Positions 31,677-42,081 of a stretch of 64,000 nucleotides of DNA are shown piece by piece. The number at the start of each line of letters is the position of its first letter. Within the stretch, counting starts at the first letter, position 1. Source of the DNA: Rhynchopus euleeides (lineage: Eukaryota; Euglenozoa; Diplonemea; Diplonemida; Diplonemidae); contig OY723314.1 of NCBI GenBank assembly GCA_963210315.1, positions 1,736,001-1,800,000 of the forward strand. Reading direction: 5' to 3'. The position numbers and the translations under genes were made by a program. The notes below the pieces were generated by a model. It was not told the DNA's origin and searched no databases. It saw only the letters and a program-made list of their open reading frames with translations.

Positions 31677-32831
31677 ATGGCATGTGTTTGTCTTGTAACC
31701 AAGTCCTTGCGCGTCCGGGGCTGCATCTCAGTTCCGGTACCCTCGCGGGAGGCTGGGCCCGAGCACTGATCTCTGAGACAAACCGGGGGGGAACCCATTC
31801 AGTGAGAAAAAATTGGCTGACCCGATCTGACCCGATCCAGCCCGCAACCCCAAATTTCAAGCTCCACCCCTGGCGCAGAATACAAAACAAAAAAAGTTCA
31901 ACCGGGTTACCCTTATTGAAGGATGTGCCCCCCTACCCACCACGTCCCTTCTTTTGTTTTGGACAGAAATTTTTGGACTGAAAAATTCAAAAAAAGGCAA
32001 TGCAAAAAACGGCAACGAACTGCGACAGCATCAGTATCAGTAAAACGTTTGACGCGCTTGTCGGGTATGTGTCTGTGTGTGTTGGTATGGGGATGAGACT
32101 GCCGCAGGGGCCAGGAGCCATTGTCGCTCGGGACTGACCCCCCCCTCCCTCTCTGTCGCACCACGCATACCTGCGCCAATAGGCGCAGCGAGCAACAGTG
32201 CCGCACAGGGCGAGGGGCCCCCGGGTGACATTGCGACCCCCACTGCGTGTTGGAATGGCACAGCTGCGCAGAGATCTCGTGCCCCCTCAACACTGTATAC
32301 TATGTTATATACCCACTGATGGCAGGAAAGCGGTATTCTTTTGTGTGTGCGTGTCAAGGTGCCTGACTGGCAGGGGGCGGGGTGGACCACTGGTGTGCGG
32401 AAAGGAACAGATGGATGTATCACCGACGGGGGGGGATAAACAAATCAACGCACATGATGTGCAATCCAGAGGTTGGGGTTGGTGGTGGGGATCGATAGGA
32501 AGGCTCTCAGAACGAACCGGGCCAGGGGGGGTTTTTCAGGTTTGCAAAAAAAAAACGTGGTGTTCCACAGCTGTGTGGTGCTGCTGCAGCATGTCGTCAA
32601 ATGCAAAACAGGGACGCACCCAACGGGGGTGGAAAAATACGAAAGGGTCAAAAAAAACGATTTGTGTCGCTTCCGGCTTCAGGATGGTCTGTGCCGGGTA
32701 CGGGTTTTTTTGTCTCCGTCGGGTGGGCCTCTGTGTGTGTTGACGCGTGCTGTTCTTTTCTGCTTCTTCGTCTCAGCAACACAGACCCCCCCCCCCCCCC
32801 CCTCCTCCCCCACACCGCGGGCAGGCATGTC
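31677..32831. other. Gene-free stretch
   Basis: No gene supported. Several frames are open for 130-180 codons but have low-complexity, repeat-like composition. Confidence 0.4.
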
Positions 32832-33108
32832 GCTAAGCGTCGACCGTCGACCCAGTGATTTTGGGTTTCCCCCCCCATAAAAAAGCGTCGACCCAGCGTC
32901 GACCCAGTGGACTGGGTTGACGCTTGGTCGAGGCTTGGAGCGTCGACCTAGTGGAACTGGGTTGCCATTCAAGCCTGGACCAAGCGTCAACCCATTTATT
33001 ACACTGGGTCGACGCTAACCTAGCGTTGGCCCGGTTACACTGGGTCGACGCTCACCAAGCGTCGACCAAGCGTCAACCCACTTTCACTGGGTCGACGTCG
33101 AAGAGAGT
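32832..33108. repeat. Array of AGCGTCGACCCAGTG inverted repeats
   Basis: AGCGTCGACC(C/A)AG and its reverse complement CTGGGTCGACGCT alternate about ten times over 280 bp, with small variants such as GCGTCAACCCA. The array ends directly before a 55-bp hairpin repeat dimer. Confidence 0.7.
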
Positions 33109-33113
33109 ATGGT

Positions 33114-33356
33114 TTTGCAGGAACAGATGCTCACTACCGTGGCCTCCGGCGGCTGGGGGGCTCCGCCCCCCAGACCCCCCTGTGGCGTATGTCTCGTACT
33201 CAAGTCATTCGATTCCCATCAGGTCAGGGAATCCACCCACTCCAGTAGCCTCAGGAGGACGCAGCCAACTCACACAGAATCTGTACGCCCACAATGAACA
33301 GATGCTCACTACCGTGGCCTCCGGCGGATGGGGGGCTCTGCCCCCCAGACCCCCCA
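33114..33356 (+). repeat. Dimer of the 55-bp hairpin repeat with conserved spacer
   Basis: Cores at about 33120-33182 and 33300-33356 with the same kind of spacer as the dimers at 11.6 and 31.4 kb. A CGCGCGC hairpin follows at 33568-33592. The rest of the sequence up to 34009 has no gene that I can support. Confidence 0.75.
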
Positions 33357-34328
33357 TCTCGCGTGCCCGTCTAGTAACCAAGTCCTTGCGCTTTGACGGC
33401 CGTGACATATCAGGGGGCAGCGTCGAAATCATGGTCCCGAAAGCCATTTTTTGGTTTCCTCCGGCACCCGACGGCGCGAGCGGGAGAGGAACCACGGAAG
33501 GAACCCAGCGCCTCACACCGTGCCCACCTAGTGGTCCACCGATGGGAAAATTCAAAATTTGGCAACACGAGCGCGCGCGAAGCGCGCGCGAGAAAAATTG
33601 ACCCCTAGTGTTTTCCCCCCTGATCCCCCCCCAAAACAGGAGCGTCAACCCACCAAATCTCCAAAATCGAAAAGTTAGCGACAGGCCTGCACCGCGGGAG
33701 GGCTTCTCGCAATATGTGTGTCACAACTGACACATGGTATCGGCATGCAGGATGCAGGATGAGCCCTCACTCCTCCCCGCCCAGAGCACCCACCACCCAC
33801 CCCACCCCCACTCCGCCATCAGTCAGCAGTAGCAACATTCTTTCTGCCTGTTTTATAGCACATGTAACTCTGCGTGAAAGTGTAGGAGTGCTTCCGACGT
33901 TCCTGCTTCATTTCTGTGTGTCTAGCTATCTCGTGTTCACATGTGCTCCACACCCACATCAAATCATCAGGCTCTGCAGGCATACCGCACCACCTGATCA
34001 AGATCAGCAATGCGAAGCACGTCTGTTGAATCAATGGAAGTGTTCCTGAAGGATGCACTGTGTGGGGAGCAGCATGCGGTGCACATCGGGGAGGGCGACA
34101 CCCCGGTCCATCTCAAGGCAAAGGCACTCGACGTCGTGCTCGGGTCCCCTCCCGACGCGCTTCCGGAAGACGTGGTGCTCTCGGTGGATGGGGAGGGGCT
34201 GGAGGACAGCACGCCTCTGTGCGGTGCCGCAGGTGTGTCGCAGGGGTGTTGCATCGACGTGGCACTGTCGGGCGCTCGCATCGTTGAGTTGCTGCAGAGG
34301 CAGAAGCGCTCCAACCCGATTTTTTTTT

Positions 34329-34887
34329 AAGCACACTCGTGTGAGCGGAAAGCGCCCCACCACAGCTGCAACCAAACGTGCTCTATACACTAACCCCACC
34401 CTTCATCAGGCTCAGGGTGTGATCAGTTCAGGGTTTTGTGTGTAGAAGCGTCAACGCAACAAACAAAAGGAAATTCATCAGAGCGGTTGTAGCTGTGAAG
34501 TGATAGGGCGCTTTTTAAGCACACTCGTGTGAGCGGAAAGCGCCCCACCACAGCTGCAACCAAACGTGCTCTATACACTAACCCCACCCTTCATCAGGCT
34601 CAGGGTGTGATCAGTTCAGGGTTTTGTGTGTAGAAGCGTCAACGCAACAAACAAAAGGAAATTCATCAGAGCGGTTGTAGCTGTGAAGTGATAGGGCGCT
34701 TTTTAAGCACACTCGTGTGAGCGGAAAGCGCCCCACCACAGCTGCAACCAAACGTGCTCTATACACTAACCCCACCCTTCATCAGGCTCAGGGTGTGATC
34801 AGTTCAGGGTTTTGTGTGTAGAAGCGTCAACGCAACAAACAAAAGGAAATTCATCAGAGCGGTTGTAGCTGTGAAGTGATAGGGCGC
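34329..34887 (+). mobile_element. Three head-to-tail 188-bp terminal units of the YR retroelement
   Basis: The AAGCACACTCGTG...GATAGGGCGC unit occurs three times with starts at 34329, 34517 and 34705, each joined to the next through TTTTT. Each unit is the left module (to GTTTTGTGTG) plus the right module (TAGAAGCGTCAACGCAACAA...). They interrupt the DUF4116 coding sequence after a T-run. Confidence 0.85.
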
Positions 34888-35597
34888 TTTCGTCTTGACA
34901 TCAACACCATACCTGTGTGGGCACTGCGTCTGTATGATGTGGCCCTTGCTGTGGTGCAGTGCGATGGCGACGCGTTGCAACACTTGGATGATTCATTCCG
35001 CAGTGACAAACACATCGTCACCGCAGCGGTGCGCATGAAGCCCAAATCACTTCAACATGCTTCTGAAGACCTGCGTGGGGACGAGGACGTCGTGCTGATG
35101 TCTTCCAGCCTCATGTTTGCATCACCTGCACTGCTCAGCAACAAACCCTTCGTACTCACCCTTGTTCAGCGAGAGGGTTCTGCACTCGAGCATGTCGATG
35201 CAGCGCTGCAGGCCGACAGGGAGGTTGTCATGGCGGCTGTCTCCAACTGTGGTGCGGCACTCATGTTCGCCTGTATGGCCCTCCGCAAGAACAGGCAGAT
35301 GGTGATGGCTTCAGGCGATGGCTTGGATTTTGCAACCAATGAACTGCGCAATGACAAAGAGCTCGTTCTTCGTGCCGTGCGGATGGGGCACGACCATACG
35401 GCTTCGCCCCTTCGTGATGACAGGGAGGTGGTGCTGACTGCCGTGCGTCTCGCTAGCTCCTCCCTCAGGTTTGCACCGGCACTGCGCCACGACACGGAGT
35501 TCCAACGGGAGGCTGTCCTGTGGCACGGTGGGTTGCTGCTTCCTGCGGTGGTGCCGTCCTCTCTTCACCAAGACCGAAACCTTATGATTGCAGCAGT

Positions 35598-35688
35598 CCA
35601 GGGGTGATGGGTCGTCAGGGGAGCGGACCTGGCGACTACGGCTGGCACCTCCACGTGGTGAACCCTGGGGGCCTTTGCGAACAGACCG
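35598..35688 (+). ncRNA. Predicted HDV-like self-cleaving ribozyme at retroelement 5' end
   Basis: All elements of the nested double pseudoknot can be placed. P1 5' strand CCAGGGGU (35598-35605). J1/2 holds a 9-bp hairpin (35611-35619 with 35628-35636). P2 5' strand CGGCUG (35639-35644). P3 CACC / GGUG closes an L3 loop UCCACGU (35646-35660). P1 3' strand AACCCUGG (35661-35668). A short or absent P4, then J4/2 GCGAA containing the candidate catalytic C (35677-35681). P2 3' strand CAGACCG (35682-35688, one bulge). The P3-L3 segment is almost the same as I recall for the L1Tc Pr77 ribozyme of T. cruzi. Predicted by eye, not folded by software. Confidence 0.65.
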
Positions 35689-36429
35689 TTGAGGTAAGCT
35701 ACGCTGCACGCTTTGGCTTAAGGTAGCGCATTGCGTGTAGGCTGGATGTATCCCTCTGGAGACCCGGTGTTTCGCTTAGGCCGCTAAGACCAGTCAGGCT
35801 GCACGCGGCGCTCATGAAGCGCGCCGCGTGGCCAGAAGAAGCTGTGGGCGGCAACCGTGTTACGTGTTTTTCACCGGGGCGCGTGGGACAAGTTTACCGC
35901 ACACGCGCACGTGGGACAAGTTTAACGCACACGTGGATCCCCCGGCTTTGCCTTCTTTCGCCTTCCTACTTTTAGTTCTTTTCACCACGATCTTTTGCCC
36001 GTCACCTGTTGTTCGATGAGTCGAGCCGCGACCAGGAACGCCTCTGGAATACCCTGTGGTGGTGAGTGTCCGTTCGTCCTGTTTAGACCAGCCGTTGTTC
36101 CCGTCTTCTCCTTTTTACGCCCACTGGGTTGGAGTTGATCAGTCAATCGTTCATCCGACCGCAGCATTATGCGACCGGCGCGGTGTTAACAAACGAGTGC
36201 ATTAATCGTATTTTGTTGCACATTGCTTCCTTCCTTTCTACCTTTTAGCCTTTTCCCGCCAGCCCACAGAGATAGGAGCACGCTCTCCCTTTTTATTGCT
36301 GTTCTTGCTGTTAGCTTTTAGCTGGGTCCGCCCCGGCGAAGACCGGCGTCTTCTGGCCGTCTGGGGGGTCTGGCAATTGCGCTGGGCTCCCTGGATCCTC
36401 TGGATGAGTCAGTCTCAAAACAAAATCAA
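35602..36429 (+). mobile_element. Non-LTR-type retroposon (non-autonomous) with ribozyme 5' end
   Basis: An 828-bp insertion flanked by direct copies of TATGATTGCAGCAGTCCAG (35583-35601 and 36430-36448). The 5' end folds as an HDV-like ribozyme and the 3' end is A-rich (CAAAACAAAATCAA). It has no reverse transcriptase frame, so it would depend on another element, like NARTc for L1Tc. The last four bases of the left duplication (CCAG) may belong to the ribozyme, so the true duplication could be 15 bp plus microhomology. Confidence 0.75.
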
Positions 36430-37549
36430 TATGATTGCAGCAGTCCAGACCGACCCCACTGCACTCCTATACGCCCACCCTTCCCTGCAGGGCGACAGGG
36501 AGGTGGTGCTCGCTGCGATGCACAGCAGCTTGGTGTGGTCTCAATCCAGTGCACTGCACTGTGCACCCTCACACCTGAAGAAGGACGAGGAGGTGGTGCT
36601 GGCAGGTCTGCAGTGTGACCCAGCTGTGCTCCACGAAGCAGACGCCTCGCTTCGTACCAACAGAGACTTCGTGCTGCGGTGTGTCAAGCTGAATGGGTTT
36701 GCCTTGCGCTCAGCCGACCCCTCTGTGTCCTGCGACAGGGAGTTGCAGCTTGCTGCGGTGGCACAGAATCCGCTGGCCTTGCTGTACTGTGACGAGTCGA
36801 TCCGCAGCAACAGAGATGTGGTCCTCACAGCCGCGCGGAATAATGGTGGGGCTTTGGAGTCCGCTTCAGATAACCTGCGAAAGGACCGTGAGGTCGTTCT
36901 TGCTGGTGTCAAGTCCTCAGAGCGTGCACTCATACATGCTGACGTGACATTCCGCAAGGACGAGGAGGTGGTGCTCGCAGCCACACACACAAACGGGGAT
37001 GCTCTTCGATACGCGGACCCTTCATTCCTCAGCAACAGAGACTTCATGCTTGCAGCCGTGCGCAAGTGCGGGTGCGCTCTTCGCTACGCCAGTGCTCCAC
37101 TGTGCCGTGACAAGGAGCTTCAACAGATCGCCGTGTTGCAGGACGGGAGGGCCATGCAGTACGCCGACCCTTCACTGCGAAGCGACAGGTCGGTTGTGCT
37201 TCAATCGGCTCGAGCACACGGCGGTGCACTGCAGTTCGTCGATCCTGTGTTCTGTGGTGACGAGGAGGTCGTGCTGGCAGCCGTGACGAGTTGCGGCAGT
37301 GCGCTGCGCTTCGCCGACCACACGCTGTGGAACAAGCGTGAGATGGTGCTGGCGGCTGTGCGCCAGGAGGGACGTGCCCTGCAGCACGCCCCCACAGCGC
37401 TGTGCTGCGACAAGGAGGTGGTGCTGGCGGCTGTGCGTGCCGACCCACGCGCCTTCATCCACGCGTCTGCCCCGCTGCACCGCGACAGCGACGTCGTTGC
37501 TGCCGCCTTCCCTGAGCTGCATCACAACAAGAGACGCCGCTGCCTCTGA

Positions 37550-38475
37550 GAGCCTTCCGAGTACCGCCCCTGCTGCAGCTCGGTCAGGATGCACCACCTC
37601 AAGGCGAACAGCCGTGCCTCCCACTCCTCCCACTCACTCCCGGACAAGACCAGCCACGCCGCACCCTCACAAGACTCACAAGTCGAGGTGTGTGTGTGTC
37701 ACATCAACTGCTCGAAAGCCTGCCGCGTCACAGAGAGGAGGGGCCACAGAGTGCAGGGAGGGATGCTCAGGAGCATCAACAAACAGCTACGACAGATGGC
37801 GGCAGATCTCGCGCTAGCCAGCATACATACCCCAAGAGCGAAGGCATCGAGGGTACAGTGATAAGAGGTGCAGTTGGCTGGCGGGCAGTTCCTCCCTCTC
37901 CCCAAAAATGGAACACTATCGACACATGTCACTGAACACGGGGGAATGGGGAAGGGGAGAGGTTGTGGTGAAACGCACACACCTCGACCTGTGATGAGGT
38001 GAGATGTGGCTCTGCAATTACGGCACTACGCGTGCCGTAAACTCAAATCGGACCTGCTTTCTCCGTGTTCCATTTCCTCCTTCATTGCATGAGGCTACAC
38101 AATATATCGTGACGTGTTGTAACCGCGTCATTGCTTTTGAGGTTCGTATTCACTGAAAGCTGAAGCCGTGCCCCTTTCTCGCATTGTAGCCTCTCCCAAA
38201 ATGTCGGGGCTCTTGGCGGAGGCCTGTAGGACGGTGGTGGTGGATGTTGGACCTGCACAAAACATACGAAACAGCAACCTGACCATGAAGGTTTGACAGG
38301 GCATTATGGAACCTGTATTTTCCACAATGTATCCGGGCACACTGACTGGGGCACACACACACACACACACAGGGGTGGGCTAGGACCCGTGCAGGGTTAA
38401 CCCACCTAAAAAGTGATCAACACACACACACACCACCACCTCCTCCTCCTCCTCCCCCCTGCAGCACACGTCAAC
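37550..38475. other. Intergenic region with two dispersed inverted repeats
   Basis: No gene supported. About 37969-38105 is an inverted, diverged copy of the end of the window (63860-64000). About 38360-38425 is an inverted copy of the sequence near 44-110. Confidence 0.6.
38432..38464 (+). promoter_or_regulatory. Probable spliced-leader acceptor: CTCCTCC tract ending in GCAG
   Basis: A nearly pure C/T tract (CCTCCTCCTCCTCC-type) ends in CTGCAG 12 bases before the ATG at 38476. Trans-splicing here is inferred from the pattern, not shown. Confidence 0.4.
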
Positions 38476-41058
38476 ATGCACCGCCTCACCCCTACACGCC
38501 AACCCCTGTGGCGGGGCCTCTCCCCCCACCTGCTCCTCCTCGCAACCTGCTGCGGCTGCACCCCCATCGACCTCACCAGCCTCGACTGCAGCATGCGGCG
38601 CCTCCTCTTCGAACACGCCAAGGCCGCGCAGCCCAGCCGCGCCAACCTCCCGCGCGAGGCTTTCGACTCCCTCCGCCTGGCCCCCCTGTGCGGCGACACG
38701 CCGCCTCCGGCAGCTGCTGCCGCCCCGCCTGCACATCCCATACCCCTTGCGGGCGCTGCTGTTTACGTCGACCCCGCTGCGACGGGTTCGGGCGACGGAT
38801 CCCTGGGCAACCCATTCGCGACTGTCGCAGCAGCGCTGCACAGCCTCCGCACGAAGGGCGGCGGAGGCGGGACCATCGTGCTGCGCGGGGGGACGCACTT
38901 CCTCAACGCCACGCTGGGCTTCGGGGAGGGCGATGCCGGCACGACTCTGATGAACTACCCCGGCGAGGCTGCGTGGCTGTCTGGGGGCCGCATGATCCCC
39001 CGCACCGCAGACTGGGCTCCGGGCGCCAACGGGACGTTCTCCCTGCATCTTCCGGAGGCGCAGGGTGATGTGCCGGGCCTGTTCACCCTGGAGGGACACC
39101 GCAGGCTGACGCGGGCCAGGTTTCCCAACGCGGATGCCGAGGTGGCGCAGTGGGGTTACGCCTCGCCCGACAGGCTGAGGTACAGCGTCGACGCGGGTAA
39201 GGTGCAGCGCTGGTGGCGGCCTGCATCCGGCGCGCCCCTCCCCGAATTCTCCTACACCGACCTGTCGGAGGCTGGGAACCCGACAGGGCTTGTCAAGAAC
39301 GACTCCGATATGGATGCCTACAACACGTTTGGCTACGGCACCGGCGGGGTGTGCGACACCGTGTGGGAGAAGGGGGCACCGAGCTACTGGTGTGGCAACA
39401 GCTCTGCCGGGGGGTGGGCCGAGGTGGACAGCGCCGCGGTGGCTGCGGGGCAGCTCAACCTGCCTGTGGGTGTGACCTTTGGGGATGACCCGCAGCTGGC
39501 CCGCTTCGCGAGCTGGGGGAATGCGACAGGCGCGGTCGTGCACGCGTGGCACAGCCAGTCGTGGTTCACCAACATGTTCGAGGTGGGGGTGCACGACAAG
39601 GCGGCCAGGTCGCTCTCCTTCACCCGCGGTGGGCAGCAGGGTGGGCGGAACTGGTGCCGCTGCGACCAGTGCTCCTACGCAGCCCCGTGGTGTGGGCAGC
39701 GGCAGGACCCCCCCCAGAACAACGACACGCGCCTCATCTCAGGCACCTGGTTTGTGGAGAACGTGAAGGAGGAGCTCGACGTCGCGACGGAGTGGTTCTT
39801 CGACCAGCGGGAGCAGACGCTCTACCTGAAGCCCAACGGGTCCATCGGGGGGGACGACCTGGTCTACCCTGTGCTGAAGCGGCTCGTCTCCATCCAGGGC
39901 ACGGCGGACATCACGATCCAAGGCATTGGGTTCCGTGATGCCGCGGCAACCTTCATGGATGACTGGGCGGCGCCTTCAGGAGGGGACTGGTCTGTTCACA
40001 GGGGAGGTGCGCTTTTCGTCGAGAACTCCAGCAATGTGGCTGTGCGATCCTGCACCTTCAAGCGGGTGGATGGGAATGCTGTGTTCCTTTCGAGGAGGAC
40101 ACGCAACGTGACGATCGATGCAAATGAGTTTGTGTGGGTGGGGGACAGCGCGATGGCGACATGGGGTGACAGCGACGGCGTGGATGCGACAGCTGGGGAC
40201 CAGCCGCGCCACACCACCGTGTCGGGGAACTACATCCACGAGATTGGGATTTACGAGAAGCAGTCTTCTGGGTGGGGCCAGAGCAAGGCGTGCCAGACAA
40301 CGCTGTCCAACAACATCATGTTCAACATGCCGCGCGCGGCAATCAATTTTAACGATGGGCTGGGCGGCGGGAATCTCGTCACGAAGAACTTCATCTGGAA
40401 CACCTGCCGCGAGTCGGGAGACCACGGCCCCATCAACTCGTGGGATCGCATGCCGTTTGTCACGGATGTGGCAGAGGCGGGTGTGCGGAGCTTCTCCCCT
40501 GCACCCACTGTGATTTCCTCTAACTACATCATGGCGAACTACGGCGGTGCGCAGTCTGTGGACAACGACGACGGGTCCTCGTTCTTCCACATCGACTCCA
40601 ACGTGTTTTACTCTTCAGATGGGTTCAAGATGGACTATGGGGGCCATGACTCACGCTTCACAAACAACCTTGTTGTGTCCTTCCCCTACGACGGGCAGAA
40701 CTGCCTGAATGTCGGCGGGTTCCGCCAGGGACACGGCGACACCTACAGCAACAACACTTGCCTGGTGGGTGTGGGCGGCAGGCAGACCGGATCCGGTTGT
40801 GGGGACCCGTCGTGCTTCGGTGGTGCCAGCACAGATCTGTACCACGTGTCTTCGCAGGCACAGTGTGATGAGGGTTTGGTCCACACCGGGGACAACAGGT
40901 TCTTCACGCCCAACGGCACAGCCTTTGTGCACTGCGGCAGTGAGGTGCTGATGCTTGAGGAGGCACAGGCGAAGTACGGCATACAGCCCCGCTCCACGGC
41001 GCAGCCTTACCCATCTGTGGACACCATCGTCGCCTGGGCTTCGGGGTTGCTTGCCTGA
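38476..41058 (+). CDS. Secreted right-handed parallel beta-helix (pectin-lyase-like fold) protein
   Basis: About 860 aa in an uninterrupted frame. The ATG at 38476 is preferred over upstream codons because it follows the acceptor-like tract and opens a basic plus hydrophobic N-terminus (LSPHLLLLATCC). After a Pro/Ala linker, residues from about 97 contain YVDPAATGSGDGSLGNPF, a common start of bacterial and protist beta-helix carbohydrate-active proteins. A string of short Asn/Gly/Val-rich turns follows (FVENSSNVAVRSCTF, RTRNVTIDANEF, TTVSGNYIHEIG, NNIMFNMPRAAINF, NNLVVSFP), typical of beta-helix rungs. Many Cys residues and N-glycosylation sites fit secretion. It may bind or cleave polysaccharide. 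I cannot assign a glycoside hydrolase or lyase family, and catalytic residues are not identifiable by eye. Confidence 0.75.
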   Translation: MHRLTPTRQPLWRGLSPHLLLLATCCGCTPIDLTSLDCSMRRLLFEHAKAAQPSRANLPREAFDSLRLAPLCGDTPPPAAAAAPPAHPIPLAGAAVYVDPAATGSGDGSLGNPFATVAAALHSLRTKGGGGGTIVLRGGTHFLNATLGFGEGDAGTTLMNYPGEAAWLSGGRMIPRTADWAPGANGTFSLHLPEAQGDVPGLFTLEGHRRLTRARFPNADAEVAQWGYASPDRLRYSVDAGKVQRWWRPASGAPLPEFSYTDLSEAGNPTGLVKNDSDMDAYNTFGYGTGGVCDTVWEKGAPSYWCGNSSAGGWAEVDSAAVAAGQLNLPVGVTFGDDPQLARFASWGNATGAVVHAWHSQSWFTNMFEVGVHDKAARSLSFTRGGQQGGRNWCRCDQCSYAAPWCGQRQDPPQNNDTRLISGTWFVENVKEELDVATEWFFDQREQTLYLKPNGSIGGDDLVYPVLKRLVSIQGTADITIQGIGFRDAAATFMDDWAAPSGGDWSVHRGGALFVENSSNVAVRSCTFKRVDGNAVFLSRRTRNVTIDANEFVWVGDSAMATWGDSDGVDATAGDQPRHTTVSGNYIHEIGIYEKQSSGWGQSKACQTTLSNNIMFNMPRAAINFNDGLGGGNLVTKNFIWNTCRESGDHGPINSWDRMPFVTDVAEAGVRSFSPAPTVISSNYIMANYGGAQSVDNDDGSSFFHIDSNVFYSSDGFKMDYGGHDSRFTNNLVVSFPYDGQNCLNVGGFRQGHGDTYSNNTCLVGVGGRQTGSGCGDPSCFGGASTDLYHVSSQAQCDEGLVHTGDNRFFTPNGTAFVHCGSEVLMLEEAQAKYGIQPRSTAQPYPSVDTIVAWASGLLA

Positions 41059-41703
41059 TCTCGTGATGCATTGGCCCCCTTTTGCTGTGCCCCAGGCTTT
41101 GCCTCTCTGCTGCTCTGTGTCGCTGTGCGTGCTAAACTATGTCACACTTTGCAACGTTTGTTGTGAAGATGCTGAGGCAAGCACACGCAGCTCGTGATTC
41201 ATTTGTTCATCCGTGTTCGGCACACAAACGCCTTTATTGGTGTCCTTAGCCGTGCTCTCTGAGCGGCCAAATGGGAGAGCTTTGTGACAGTTCTGCGCCC
41301 ACAACGTTGAAGCGATAGAAGCCAGAGTCCTGCCCCTCCTCCACCTCTTCCCTGCACGGTATGGCTATGCAGTGCCTTTGCTGTACACTGTCACGCAACA
41401 TGGCACGCCGCCATTCTTTTCTTGCACCTGCTCTGCCACTGCTGTGTGTGTGCCAGAGGCCCCGGGATACACATACACTGAACACGATACACCTACCACC
41501 CACATCAGGCAATTCACGCCGAAAAATTCGAAAAAGACACGCGGAAGGCACGCGAAGGGACGGCTCGCCTGCCTGTTAATCGGTTCTTCTTCATCGTGGG
41601 TCATCAGGAGGCACCCAGCGTTGAACCGCATGTATACGCCGTGGGGTCTCCAGAGCAGGATTCCACACCGTGGTCGGGGGATGAGGAGAGCGATGTTTTT
41701 CAC
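41059..41703. other. Intergenic region
   Basis: No gene supported. A segment at about 41360-41405 (TGCAGTGCCTTTGC) resembles one at about 51175-51215, on the flank of a DUF4116 relic. Confidence 0.35.
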
Positions 41704-42081
41704 ATGACTTGCGAGCCTGAGCCGGACTATGCTGACCCCCTGCCTGCGCTGTTTCAAATCACCCACCAACCTTCTGCAAGCATGCCAGGAGACCCAGGCA
41801 ACAGGACTCCAGGGCGCCCCGTGAACGGTGAGGGTGCAACCACCGCACCAAGGCCTCCCAACGGGACGTACCCCTGTAACACCTCCCCTGGCAGCTCGGG
41901 TGTGCTGGTGCCGACCACTGACCGCATCGCACAGCAGCGCCTCTGCCTGGCAGAGGAGCAGGCCGGGCTCTCTGATGGTCTCATCACCTCTACGACTCAC
42001 GAACAGCCCCAGAAGCGCCCTTCCCTGAAGGAAGTGATCCAGACTCTGCAGTCACACTGCCCCCACCCCCCTGCGCCATAA
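41704..42081 (+). CDS. Possible small hypothetical protein
   Basis: From the ATG at 41704 the frame encodes about 125 aa, rich in Pro, Thr, Ser and acidic residues, ending TLQSHCPHPPAP. The frame is open upstream to about 41596 without another ATG. Codon composition is gene-like, but no domain is recognised and there is no signal peptide. It could be chance or the tail of a degraded gene. Confidence 0.2.
   Translation: MTCEPEPDYADPLPALFQITHQPSASMPGDPGNRTPGRPVNGEGATTAPRPPNGTYPCNTSPGSSGVLVPTTDRIAQQRLCLAEEQAGLSDGLITSTTHEQPQKRPSLKEVIQTLQSHCPHPPAP

Larger units (their letters stand above)
34010..37549 (+). pseudogene. DUF4116 repeat protein gene interrupted by two insertions
   Basis: Three consecutive exon-like pieces encode one protein. 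The N-terminal ~103 residues (34010-34320; PEDVVLSVDGE and a small ubiquitin-like segment) are followed by 34891-35601 and 36430-37549. The later pieces are built from DUF4116 repeats of about 48 residues, with cores such as DREVVLAAV, then ALRYADPSLR. The first break is a cluster of YR-element terminal units (34329-34887). The second is an 828-bp insertion flanked by a 19-bp duplication. Removing the second insertion plus one copy of the duplication (847 bp) restores the frame exactly. The first also allows frame continuity if two or five T residues remain. No other disabling change is seen, so the inactivation looks recent. DUF4116 proteins are common in protists and their function is unknown. 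Confidence 0.8.

Noticed and set aside
32198..32743. A 181-codon + strand frame
   Set aside because: Composition is low-complexity and repeat-like, with no domain and no conserved neighbour.
34329..34887. CRISPR-like or satellite array
   Set aside because: The three 188-bp repeats abut directly without spacers, match the ends of the YR element and interrupt a coding sequence.
35694..36320. A spliceosomal intron (GTAAGC ... TTTTAG) between the DUF4116 pieces
   Set aside because: The segment is flanked by an exact 19-bp duplication and begins with a ribozyme-like fold, and removing 847 bp restores the frame. The GTAAGC and TTTTAG signals would not join the pieces in the correct repeat phase.
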